6,896 nt of DNA from contig JAIRVC010000180.1 in NCBI GenBank assembly GCA_031254095.1, positions 1-6,896 of the forward strand. Reading direction: 5' to 3'. Below, piece after piece: positions 1 to 6,453 of the stretch; positions within the stretch are counted from its first letter, which is position 1, and every line of letters starts with the position of its first letter. The position numbers were made by a program, and so were the translations under genes. Source of the stretch: Acidobacteriota bacterium (lineage in GTDB: Bacteria; Acidobacteriota; UBA6911). The notes below the pieces were generated by a model that was not told the DNA's origin, ran no database searches, and worked only from the letters and a program-made list of their open reading frames with translations.

Positions 1-882
1 GCGCGGCGTGTTCCTGATTTTGCGCACGATTTCAAGATAATCTTCACGCGTATATCCACGGTTCATGGCGTGCAGTATGCGGGCCGAACCCGATTGCACC
101 GGCAAATGTATCTGGTTGCAGATCGCTTCATGCGCCGCCATGACTTCCAGCAGGCCGTCCGTAAAACCGTTGGGATGCGGCGATGTGAAACGAACGCGCC
201 GCAGTCCCGGAATTTCGGCCACGCGCCGCAGGAGTTCCGGAAAACGGATGGACGTGTCGGCCGGATCAACCCATGAATTGACCGTTTGTCCAAGAAGCAG
301 TATCTCAAGGCATCCTTTATCGACAAGTTCCCGTATTTCGCCGATGACGCCCGTTATTTCCCTGTGCCGCTCCGGCCCGCGTGTTTCGGGAACGACGCAG
401 AAGGCGCAGCGCCGGCTGCATCCTTCGCTGATCGTCACGCTCGCCCTCCATGCCGTATCGCGCAAAATATGATTGTTTTCAAGCGGCGAAGGCTTGTCGT
501 CGCGCCGCAAATCCAGAACGGGTTTGCCCGAATCCAGCGCTTTTTCAACAAGATCGCCGATCACATGTCCTTTTTGCGTTCCGGCGACGATATTCACATA
601 GGGAGCGCGCCGCAGAATTTTTTCTCCTTCAAGCTGCGCCATGCAGCCGACGACGCAAACGACCATATCCGGGCGCGCGGCCTTCAGCCGCCGGAGTTCC
701 CCCATCCGCGCGTAGGCTTTCTGCACAGCCTTGTCCCTGACGCTGCACGTATTGAGCGCCACAACGTTCGCTTCGGAAATATCGGCGGCGGCGGCCATGC
801 CGTGACGGTGAAAATCGCCGGCGATTTTTTCGGAATCGAGAGCGTTCATCTGGCAGCCGAATGTTTCAATCCAGTATTTCAC
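1..882 (-). CDS. miaB: MiaB, tRNA-2-methylthio-N6-(dimethylallyl)adenosine synthase (3' part outside the window)
   Basis: This is a radical-SAM methylthiotransferase that adds the 2-methylthio group to i6A37 in tRNAs reading UNN codons, acting in the cytoplasm. Translating the minus strand from GTG at 882 gives 294 uninterrupted codons to the window edge. The N-terminal UPF0004 domain starts with KYWIETFGCQMN (Cys10) and has NTCSVR (Cys46) and VGCMAQ (Cys80), the three ligands of the auxiliary 4Fe-4S cluster. The radical-SAM motif is EGCSRRCAFCVVPETRG (Cys155, Cys159, Cys162). GQTVNSW and HLPVQSGSARILHAMNRGYTREDY follow and are typical of MiaB rather than MtaB or RimO. Family members are about 440-460 residues, so the end of the SAM domain and the TRAM domain lie outside the window. 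The GTG is chosen because it directly precedes the conserved N-terminus, lies 2 nt after the recN stop, and has a weak GGGA 9 nt upstream. It is probably cotranscribed and translationally coupled with recN. Confidence 0.95.
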   Translation of the reverse strand, partial: MKYWIETFGCQMNALDSEKIAGDFHRHGMAAAADISEANVVALNTCSVRDKAVQKAYARMGELRRLKAARPDMVVCVVGCMAQLEGEKILRRAPYVNIVAGTQKGHVIGDLVEKALDSGKPVLDLRRDDKPSPLENNHILRDTAWRASVTISEGCSRRCAFCVVPETRGPERHREITGVIGEIRELVDKGCLEILLLGQTVNSWVDPADTSIRFPELLRRVAEIPGLRRVRFTSPHPNGFTDGLLEVMAAHEAICNQIHLPVQSGSARILHAMNRGYTREDYLEIVRKIRNTPR

Positions 883-884
883 CG

Positions 885-2621
885 TTATGATTCCCGTCCG
901 CGCGGCGTTTTTTCACGCGCCTGCTCAAGCATTTCCTCGGCGGCGCGCCGGATTGCCGGCGTGATGGTTTCGCCTCCCAGCATCCGCGCTATCTCCTCCG
1001 TCCGCTCCGTTCCTTCAAGACGCCGAACCGTTGTTTCCGTTCTTTCCCCGACCGCATCCTTGCTTACGTTGAAATGCCGTTCGCCGAAAACCGCCACCTG
1101 TGCCAGATGAGTGACGCACAACACCTGGCTGTTTGCGGCTATGGCTTTCAGCCGCCGGCCTACGGTCTCGGCGACGCGGCCGCCGACGCCCGAATCCACT
1201 TCGTCAAAAACCAGCGTGCGGTCTTCGTCCTCGCTTTCGCGCCCGCAAAGGGATTTAATCGACAGCATCAGCCGCGACAGTTCGCCGCCGGAGGCGATTT
1301 TTGCCAGCGGACGCATGTCTTCGCCTTTATTCGGCGCGATCAAAAACTCCGCCTTGTCCATGCCGGTCGGCCCATAATTGGCCGGAACGCGCCCTTTTGC
1401 GTTTCCGTTTCCCTGTCCCGCGTCCGTTGTATGAAATTTTACCCGCATCTCCATGCGCTCCATCGCAAGTGCGCCAAATTCATCGCGGATGGCGCGTTCA
1501 AAACGCAGCGCGTCTTCCCGGCGCTTTTCCGAAAGGCGCAGAGCGCTTTCCTCGTAGGATTTCAGTTCGTTTTCAAATCGCTCCGTAAGCCGCTCCGCCG
1601 AATCCGAGGTCTCAAGCAGCGCGTCGAGATCCTCCGCGCATTTCCTGCCGTAATTTACGACTTCCTCGCACGACGTTCCGTATTTGCGGATTAATTTTCC
1701 AAGCGCGTCAAGGCGTTCGTGTACGGCTTCGAGGCGTTCCGCGCTGAAATCGCCGTCGGCGTAATCGCGCGCGGCAAAGGCAACGTCTTCAAGCCGGCAG
1801 CGGCAGTCTTCAATTACATCCAGGCGCTCGTTCCAATCCGGGTCAAATCTGCATAATTCCCGGCATATCTTTCCGAGATGAGTCAAACTTCCTAAAACCG
1901 CCGCTTCGCTTTCGTAAAGGAGCTCGTAGGCTTCCGTTGTCAGTCCGACGATGCGTTCACGATTTGAGAGAACGTCGCGTTCCTTTTCCAGATCTTCTTT
2001 TTCGCCGGGAAGCGGTTTCACCTTTTCTATTTCGTCTATCTGGAAGCGCAGCATGTCTATGCGGCGCAGGCGCTCCTGTTCCGTGTTTTCGATTTCATCA
2101 AGAAGCCGCGCCGTTTCGCGCAGCGCGCGAAACCTCGCTCGCGCGTCCGCGCAAAGCGCGCCGTTTCCGCCGAATTCATCCAGCCGGCGAAGATGGGCGG
2201 GAAGATCAAGCAGCGCCTGCTGATCCTGCTGTCCGTGAATGTCGGCGAGTTTTTCCCCGAGGGATTTTAAAAACGACTGGCTTGAAAGATTGTCGTTTAT
2301 AAAAATTCTGCCGCGCCCTGAAGCGGCGATTTCGCGCCGTACCAGAAGCGCGCCGTCTTCCGTCTCAAACCCCGCATCTTTGAGCAGCGCCGCAGCAGGC
2401 AGGCAGCCGCCGATTTCAAACAATCCTTCCACCACGGCGGAGTCGCAATCCGCGCGAATCAGTTCCTGGGAAGCGCGCGCGCCCAGCACGAGGCCGAGGG
2501 CGTCAACCACAATTGATTTTCCGGAACCTGTTTCACCGGTCAGGATATTCAGTTCGCGGCCGAATTCAATTTCCAGTTCACGGATCAGCGCCAGATTACG
2601 GATTCTAAGCAGTCGAAGCAT
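885..2621 (-). CDS. recN: RecN, DNA double-strand break repair ATPase
   Basis: RecN is an SMC-like ATPase that acts early in recombinational repair of double-strand breaks on the nucleoid. The 578-residue product is close to the usual 550-580. The N-terminal half-domain begins MLRLLRIRNLALIRELEIEF and holds the Walker A motif GETGSGKS (29-36). DIHGQQDQQALLD (about 127-139) matches the RecN-typical HGQ region. Residues of roughly 160-385 are rich in Glu, Arg and Leu, as expected for the antiparallel coiled-coil arm. The C-terminal half has the ABC signature ASGGELSRLMLS (443-454), Walker B TLVFDEVDSGVGG (469-481, catalytic Glu474) and the H-loop CVTHLAQVA (His505). All ATPase elements are intact. 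The ATG fits the family N-terminus. An AAGG lies about 10 nt upstream, which is a weak, somewhat distant ribosome site. It is the first gene of a leftward pair with miaB. In many bacteria recN is SOS-controlled, but I saw no clear LexA box in the short upstream region. Confidence 0.97.
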   Translation of the reverse strand: MLRLLRIRNLALIRELEIEFGRELNILTGETGSGKSIVVDALGLVLGARASQELIRADCDSAVVEGLFEIGGCLPAAALLKDAGFETEDGALLVRREIAASGRGRIFINDNLSSQSFLKSLGEKLADIHGQQDQQALLDLPAHLRRLDEFGGNGALCADARARFRALRETARLLDEIENTEQERLRRIDMLRFQIDEIEKVKPLPGEKEDLEKERDVLSNRERIVGLTTEAYELLYESEAAVLGSLTHLGKICRELCRFDPDWNERLDVIEDCRCRLEDVAFAARDYADGDFSAERLEAVHERLDALGKLIRKYGTSCEEVVNYGRKCAEDLDALLETSDSAERLTERFENELKSYEESALRLSEKRREDALRFERAIRDEFGALAMERMEMRVKFHTTDAGQGNGNAKGRVPANYGPTGMDKAEFLIAPNKGEDMRPLAKIASGGELSRLMLSIKSLCGRESEDEDRTLVFDEVDSGVGGRVAETVGRRLKAIAANSQVLCVTHLAQVAVFGERHFNVSKDAVGERTETTVRRLEGTERTEEIARMLGGETITPAIRRAAEEMLEQAREKTPRGRES

Positions 2622-2734
2622 TGCCCGAAAACCTTAACATAAGTTTTAAAGTGTTTTCAATTGCGTAAAGCTTGCATTTAACCCTGTTTCCCTTCAATAT
2701 TTATGGTTTTCCACATAGTTTGCCGGACATATGA
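2622..2734. promoter_or_regulatory. Divergent AT-rich intergenic region between recN and pdxB
   Basis: This 113-bp spacer separates the start of recN (leftward) from the start of pdxB (rightward), so it should hold promoters for both units. It is visibly more AT-rich than the flanking genes, with stretches such as TAAGTTTTAAAGTG and CAATATTTATGG. Candidate elements are weak. For the plus strand, TTGCAT (2672-2677) is followed after 17 nt by CAATAT (2695-2700). For the minus strand, TTGAAA (the complement, near 2655-2660) lies upstream of an AT-rich stretch but has no good -10 at standard spacing. No clear operator palindrome or LexA-like box was recognised. The promoter role rests on gene orientation, not on a strong motif. 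Confidence 0.4.
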
Positions 2735-3877
2735 ATGATTATCGCCGTTGATCGGGCTTTGCCTTATTGGAATGAAGCGTTTTCGGGTCTGGGCAAAGTG
2801 CGCCCGTTCGCCGGAAATGAATTGCGCCCTGAAACTTTGCGCGACGCGGACGCGCTTATAGTGCGTACAATTACTCCGGTCAACGCCGATCTTCTGGAAG
2901 GAAGCGCCGTGCGTTTTGTCGGAGCTGCCAGCGCGGGGATGGATCATGCCGATCACGACTACCTCCGGCGGAAAGGAATTTATTTCTGCCGCGCCGCCGG
3001 ATGCAACGCCGATGCCGTTTCCGAATATGTCATCGCTGCTTTATATGCCGTCGCGGCTCGCAACGACTGGACGCCGTCGGAAAAATCGTTGGCGGTGATC
3101 GGCGTCGGGCACGTCGGTTCGCGCGTCGCCCGCAAAGCCCGCGCCCTCGGTATGGAGGTATTGCTTTGCGATCCGCCGCTCGGCGACGCGACGGGCGACG
3201 ATAAATATCAGCCTTTTGAACACGTCATTGGCGCGGACATCCTGACCTTTCATACGCCGCTTACGGACGACGGCCCTTACCCGACCCGGCATATGCTGAA
3301 CCGCGGCGTTATAGACAGGCTCAGTCAAAAGCAATTTCTTATAAACGCCTCGCGCGGCGGGGTTTTTGACGGACGCGCGCTTTTAGACGCGCTGCGCGGG
3401 AAAAGGATTCTCGGAGCGATTCTGGATGTGTGGGAAGGCGAACCTGAAATCGACTATCAACTGCTTGAACTCGCTGATATCGGCACGCCGCATATCGCCG
3501 GAAGCACGCTTGACGGTAAAATCAGGGCGGTCACATTAATTCGCGATCAATTGTGCGAATTTTCAGGTATTGATTTGCCGCTGAATACTGACGGCTTTTA
3601 TCCGCCGGTAAGGCGAATCCGCGCGCGGCAGGCCGCCTCGCCGCGGGAAACGATTTCGCAAGCTCTGCGCGAGGCATACGATATTGAAAAAGACGACGCG
3701 GCCTTGCGCAAACTGGCGTCCCTGCCGGAAAATCTTCGCGGAAAGAACTTCGAACAGTTGCGCGCGGCGCATTTTTTACGGCAGGAATTTCCGCATTACA
3801 CGGTGGAACTAGACGAATCCGTCCGCGGGCTGTCGGATATATTTACCGGCATCGGGTTTAAAGCGGCGGCGGTATAA
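2735..3877 (+). CDS. pdxB: PdxB, erythronate-4-phosphate dehydrogenase
   Basis: PdxB oxidises 4-phosphoerythronate to 2-oxo-3-hydroxy-4-phosphobutanoate, the second step of the DXP-dependent branch of pyridoxal 5'-phosphate synthesis, in the cytoplasm. The product is 380 residues (E. coli PdxB is 378) and resembles PdxB along its whole length. FVGAASAGMDHAD (61-73) and AAGCNADAVSEYV (87-99) are PdxB-like. The Rossmann motif GVGHVG (123-128) is followed by the NAD-ribose Asp in LLCDPP (Asp146). ILTFHTPLTDDGP (169-181), INASRGGVFD with Arg207, LDVWEGEPE with Glu236 and GTPHIAG with His253 supply the catalytic Arg-Glu-His set of D-2-hydroxyacid dehydrogenases. A PdxB-specific C-terminal dimerisation region follows (YDIEKDDAALRKLASLP, 315-331), which excludes a generic phosphoglycerate dehydrogenase. 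The start MIIAVDRALPYW matches the family; another ATG at 2731 is in a different frame. The ribosome site is weak (CCGGA). It heads a four-gene run, but its reaction has no clear link to the next three genes. Confidence 0.95.
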   Translation: MIIAVDRALPYWNEAFSGLGKVRPFAGNELRPETLRDADALIVRTITPVNADLLEGSAVRFVGAASAGMDHADHDYLRRKGIYFCRAAGCNADAVSEYVIAALYAVAARNDWTPSEKSLAVIGVGHVGSRVARKARALGMEVLLCDPPLGDATGDDKYQPFEHVIGADILTFHTPLTDDGPYPTRHMLNRGVIDRLSQKQFLINASRGGVFDGRALLDALRGKRILGAILDVWEGEPEIDYQLLELADIGTPHIAGSTLDGKIRAVTLIRDQLCEFSGIDLPLNTDGFYPPVRRIRARQAASPRETISQALREAYDIEKDDAALRKLASLPENLRGKNFEQLRAAHFLRQEFPHYTVELDESVRGLSDIFTGIGFKAAAV

Positions 3878-3908
3878 ACGAAATTTTTATGAAAGAAGCG
3901 CTGATTAA

Positions 3909-5117
3909 ATGACAGTGACCCTGTGGCATATTTTGCAATTTATTGTCCTGATCCCCGTTCTGGGCGGGTCGGTTTACGCGCTTCTGTGCCTTTGGGCCGC
4001 CGGCCGCTTCAGGCGCCAGGCGCGCGAGCATGAAGGCTCAAAAACCCGCGAGCGGGCTTTCGCGGAGTGGCCGCCCGTCACGATCTTAAAGCCTGTATGC
4101 GGCGTCGAAAAACATCAGCGCGAAAATCTGCGCAGCGCCTGCGTTCAGGATTATCCGGAATTTCAAGTTGTCTTTTCAGTCCAGGACGCGGACGATCCGG
4201 CGCTGCCGCTCCTTTACGAACTGCGTGAAGAATTCGGCACGGAGCTTGTCACGGTCGCGGTGGAAAACATCAGAGCGGGAACCAACGGCAAGATCAACAA
4301 CATGATCGGCGGCCTGCGCCACGCGCGTCATGACGTGCTGGTCATAAGCGACAGCGACGTCCGGCTGAATCCTGACTATCTGAAAACCATAGTCGCGCCG
4401 CTCGGCAAAGCCGATGTCGGCTGCGTTTGTACTTTTTACAAAGCCGCGCGCGCTGACACATGGTACGAAAAAGTCGAGCTTTTGACGCTCAACGCGGATT
4501 TTATTTCAAATGTCCTTTTCGCCCACGCCAGCGGCGCGTCCCGATTCTGCCTGGGCGCTTCCGCGGCGATCCGCCGTTCGACGCTGGAAGAAATTGAAGG
4601 TTTTGAAGGCCTGTCCGACTATCTCGTGGAAGATTACGAAATGGGACGCCGCGTCTGGGCAATGGGTAAAAAAGTTGCCATCGTTCCATATTTCGTCGAT
4701 ACGATTGTGGATCTTAAAAATCCGTCCGCGTGGTGGAATCATCAGATTTACTGGGATCAAAACACCCGCGCGGCGCGGCCGTTCGCTTTTTTCTCGACGG
4801 CGCTGATACGCTCCGTGCCGTTCGCTTTTATCTTCGCGGCAATGCGGCTTTTCGATCCGGCCGGTCTTGCCGTTTTAATCGGTGCAACCGGCCTGCGCCT
4901 TGTTGCGACCGCGCTCATTCTCGGCTGGGGACTGCGTGACGGCGAAGGCTTGCGCTGTCTCTGGCTGCTGCCGTTCCGCGATCTTTCGTCGCTGGCGACA
5001 TGGCTTTTGGCCTTTACGAAAAAAACCACCGTATGGCGCGGCGCGAGTTTCATTCTTACCAAAGACGGACGCCTTGTCGCGCGTAATTCCGGCGGCGGGA
5101 CGACGGCGCCGGAATAA
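3909..5117 (+). CDS. HpnI-like GT21 membrane glycosyltransferase (ceramide glucosyltransferase family)
   Basis: This is a membrane-bound family 2/21 glycosyltransferase, most like HpnI, which transfers GlcNAc from UDP-GlcNAc to bacteriohopanetetrol. Relatives glycosylate ceramide. The 402-residue protein has one N-terminal membrane helix (about 8-31), a cytoplasmic catalytic domain and about three hydrophobic segments near 297-370. Visible motifs are VTILKPVCGVEKH (57-69), SVQDADDP (90-97), GTNGKINNM (124-132), the metal-binding DSDV (148-151) and VEDYEMGRRV (240-249), whose Asp242 is the likely catalytic base. In the usual (Q/R)XXRW position it reads HQIYW (278-282), so the basic residue is replaced by Tyr281, followed by DQNTRAARP. 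The start follows the pdxB stop by 31 nt. The Shine-Dalgarno is poor (AAAGAAG about 11 nt away), and a seven-codon ORF MKEALIK (3889-3912) ends in an ATGA overlap with this start. The acceptor lipid is unknown: hopanoid is possible, but another lipid is equally open. Confidence 0.82.
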   Translation: MTVTLWHILQFIVLIPVLGGSVYALLCLWAAGRFRRQAREHEGSKTRERAFAEWPPVTILKPVCGVEKHQRENLRSACVQDYPEFQVVFSVQDADDPALPLLYELREEFGTELVTVAVENIRAGTNGKINNMIGGLRHARHDVLVISDSDVRLNPDYLKTIVAPLGKADVGCVCTFYKAARADTWYEKVELLTLNADFISNVLFAHASGASRFCLGASAAIRRSTLEEIEGFEGLSDYLVEDYEMGRRVWAMGKKVAIVPYFVDTIVDLKNPSAWWNHQIYWDQNTRAARPFAFFSTALIRSVPFAFIFAAMRLFDPAGLAVLIGATGLRLVATALILGWGLRDGEGLRCLWLLPFRDLSSLATWLLAFTKKTTVWRGASFILTKDGRLVARNSGGGTTAPE

Positions 5118-5122
5118 TCCAG

Positions 5123-6001
5123 ATGATAAAAAAACAGGCGAAAGGAAATTTGAAAAAAGTCATAATTACAGGCGACGATTTCGGGCTGGCGCGTCCGGTC
5201 AACGAGGCAATCGTAAGGGCGCACATGGAAGGAATTCTGACTTCAGCCAGCCTCATGACGGGAGGCGAATTTTTTGCTGACGCGGTAGAGCGCGCCCGAA
5301 ACCATCCGACGCTGAGGGTAGGGCTTCATTTAACGCTTGTGGAAGGACGCCCCGTTTCCCCGCCGGAAACGATTCCGGATATTGTTGACTCAAATGGAGA
5401 ATTTTCAACGCGCCTCGCGCGCGCCGGATTCCGGTTTTTTTTCCTGCCGCGAATCCGCCGTCAGCTTGAAACCGAAATCCGCGCCCAGTTCGAAGCCTTC
5501 GCCCGGACGGGGCTTCCGCTTGATCACGCCGACGCCCATAACCACATGCATCTGCACCCAACGGTGCTCGGACTGATGCTAAAAACGGGAAAAGAATATG
5601 GCCTCTGCGCGGTGCGGCTGCCGAAAGAGCCGCCGCTGCGTTCATGGCGGGCGGCGAAGCGGGCGCTTGCGGCGCGTTTCGCGTCCGCGTCTTTTCTCGC
5701 GCCGTGGATGCTTTTAATGAAACGGACGCTTCGCCGCGCGGGCATAAAATGCAATGATTATCTTTTCGGCATGACAGACAGCGGCGCGATGACCGAACCG
5801 TTATTACAAAATATTTTGAGAAATCTGCCAGACGGCGTTACCGAGTTGTGTTGTCATCCCGCCGTCAGCCGTTCGGCGGAAATCGACCGCGCCATGCCGC
5901 TGTACCGTCATGAAGACGAATTTCGGGCGTTGACCGGCGACCGTCTGCGGCGCACGCTTGACGAAGTTCAGGCGCAAACCATCGCCTTCGGTGATCTGTG
6001 A
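5123..6001 (+). CDS. HpnK/YdjC-like carbohydrate deacetylase
   Basis: This is a member of the YdjC/ChbG deacetylase family, closest in context and motifs to HpnK, which deacetylates the N-acetylglucosaminyl hopanoid made by HpnI. The 292-residue protein has a polysaccharide-deacetylase-like TIM-barrel pattern. KVIITGDDFGLARPVNEAI (12-30) carries the metal and catalytic Asp18/Asp19. VGLHLTLVEGRPV (66-78) carries His69, DHADAHNHMHLHP (134-146) the His-rich metal site, and ELCCHPA (241-247) the late His245. No signal peptide is evident, so it probably works on the cytoplasmic face. The start is uncertain. ATG at 5123 follows the glycosyltransferase stop by 5 nt with GGA 9 nt upstream. A TTG at 5150 (residue 10) has a strong AAAGGA 3 nt upstream and would begin exactly at the conserved LKKVIITGDDFG. 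It is surely cotranslated with the upstream gene. Confidence is high for the fold, lower for the substrate. Confidence 0.85.
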   Translation: MIKKQAKGNLKKVIITGDDFGLARPVNEAIVRAHMEGILTSASLMTGGEFFADAVERARNHPTLRVGLHLTLVEGRPVSPPETIPDIVDSNGEFSTRLARAGFRFFFLPRIRRQLETEIRAQFEAFARTGLPLDHADAHNHMHLHPTVLGLMLKTGKEYGLCAVRLPKEPPLRSWRAAKRALAARFASASFLAPWMLLMKRTLRRAGIKCNDYLFGMTDSGAMTEPLLQNILRNLPDGVTELCCHPAVSRSAEIDRAMPLYRHEDEFRALTGDRLRRTLDEVQAQTIAFGDL

Positions 6002-6007
6002 TGCTAA

Positions 6008-6013
6008 AAGGAG
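6008..6013 (+). promoter_or_regulatory. Shine-Dalgarno site that fixes the transporter start
   Basis: AAGGAG sits 5 nt before ATG at 6019. This is the best ribosome site in the window. It decides for the 6019 start over the in-frame GTG at 5998 and ATG at 6001, both of which overlap the end of the deacetylase gene and have no site of their own. Confidence 0.8.
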
Positions 6014-6018
6014 CTTCA

Positions 6019-6402
6019 ATGCTGAGAATTTTTATCGCAATTATTCTGGCCACCGGATCGGCCGCCCTTGGACAGATTTTGCTCAAACGCGGAATGATGG
6101 AAGTGGGGAGCCTTGAAAACTACGCGCCGATGGCGCTTATTTCATATTTCTGGCACGCCCTCTGTAATCCCTACGTTATTTTAGGAACTATTCTGAACGC
6201 CATCTTTTATTTTGCGTTCCTTGCGGTGCTTTCATGGACGCACGTTACGGTTGCCCTGCCCTTGACTGCCATCGAATATGGATTCGCGGCCATTTTAGCC
6301 GTACTCGTTCTAAAGGAGCGCGTCCCGCCGGTTCGCTGGGCAGGAATAGCGCTGGTCGTGCTTGGCGTGATATTTATAGCCAAGGGCGGAGGCGAGGATT
6401 GA
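6019..6402 (+). CDS. Small four-helix SMR/EamA-type transporter, ArnE-like putative glycolipid flippase subunit
   Basis: This is a 127-residue integral membrane protein of the drug/metabolite transporter superfamily, in the small-multidrug-resistance size class. Four hydrophobic helices can be placed at about 3-22, 51-72, 76-97 and 106-121. It lacks the membrane-embedded Glu14 essential in EmrE-type drug exporters: the equivalent position is around Ala15. It does have GQILLK (18-23), as in the GQ-x3-K of ArnE, and a second half, VALPLTAIEYGFAAILAVLVLKERVPPVRWAGIALVVLGV, that follows the ArnE pattern (Pro81, Glu100, Arg106, Trp107, Gly109). ArnE with ArnF flips undecaprenyl-phosphate-aminoarabinose across the inner membrane. 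By analogy and position, this protein may translocate the amino-sugar lipid made by the two genes upstream. Only one subunit is present, so it might be a homodimer or have a partner elsewhere. It lies 17 nt after the deacetylase and ends the operon. The substrate is inference; a generic EamA transporter is the alternative. Confidence 0.8.
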   Translation: MLRIFIAIILATGSAALGQILLKRGMMEVGSLENYAPMALISYFWHALCNPYVILGTILNAIFYFAFLAVLSWTHVTVALPLTAIEYGFAAILAVLVLKERVPPVRWAGIALVVLGVIFIAKGGGED

Positions 6403-6453
6403 CATCGTTGTAATTTTTTACATGGGGCAGTTGCAACTGCCACGGAAGTGGAT
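6403..6453. other. Spacer between the glycolipid operon and the DUF1016 gene
   Basis: These 51 nt hold an AT-rich small dyad, TGTAA-TTTT-TTACA (6409-6422), then a perfect 16-bp palindrome (6426-6441), then GGAA (6444-6447), 6 nt before the next start. No hairpin followed by a T-tract was found, so there is no evident terminator for the upstream operon. The AT-rich dyad might overlap a promoter, but no -35/-10 pair can be defined. Confidence 0.4.
6426..6441. repeat. Perfect 16-bp palindrome upstream of the DUF1016 gene
   Basis: GGCAGTTGCAACTGCC reads the same on both strands with no loop. It ends two bases before the GGAA ribosome site of the downstream gene. It could be an operator for a dimeric regulator, or a hairpin in the leader RNA. 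It shares the GTTGCA/TGCAAC core with two hairpins inside the downstream gene. It is not followed by a T-tract, so it is not an intrinsic terminator. Confidence 0.8.

Noticed and set aside
286..1110. Plus-strand open frame of 274 codons
   Set aside because: It lies antisense to miaB and the end of recN, both strongly supported by conserved motifs. The frame is a by-product of GC-rich codon use and has no recognisable domain.
1074..1694. Plus-strand open frame of 206 codons
   Set aside because: It is antisense to recN. Its composition is what the reverse strand of a GC-rich gene gives, with no family resemblance.
2735..3877. Generic D-3-phosphoglycerate dehydrogenase (SerA) for the dehydrogenase gene
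   Set aside because: There is no ACT domain, and the LCDPP, EGEPE and C-terminal YDIEKDDAALRK segments fit PdxB along the full length.
3909..6001. Firm assignment to hopanoid biosynthesis (hpnI-hpnK)
   Set aside because: Family resemblance is good, but no hopanoid core gene is present in the window and the GT21 motif is altered, so the lipid is left open.
5998..6018. Earlier starts (GTG 5998, ATG 6001) for the small transporter
   Set aside because: They overlap the deacetylase end and have no ribosome site, whereas AAGGAG stands 5 nt before ATG 6019.
6409..6422. TGTAA-TTTT-TTACA dyad as an intrinsic terminator
   Set aside because: The stem is only 5 bp, AT-rich, and no T-tract follows it, so it would not terminate transcription.
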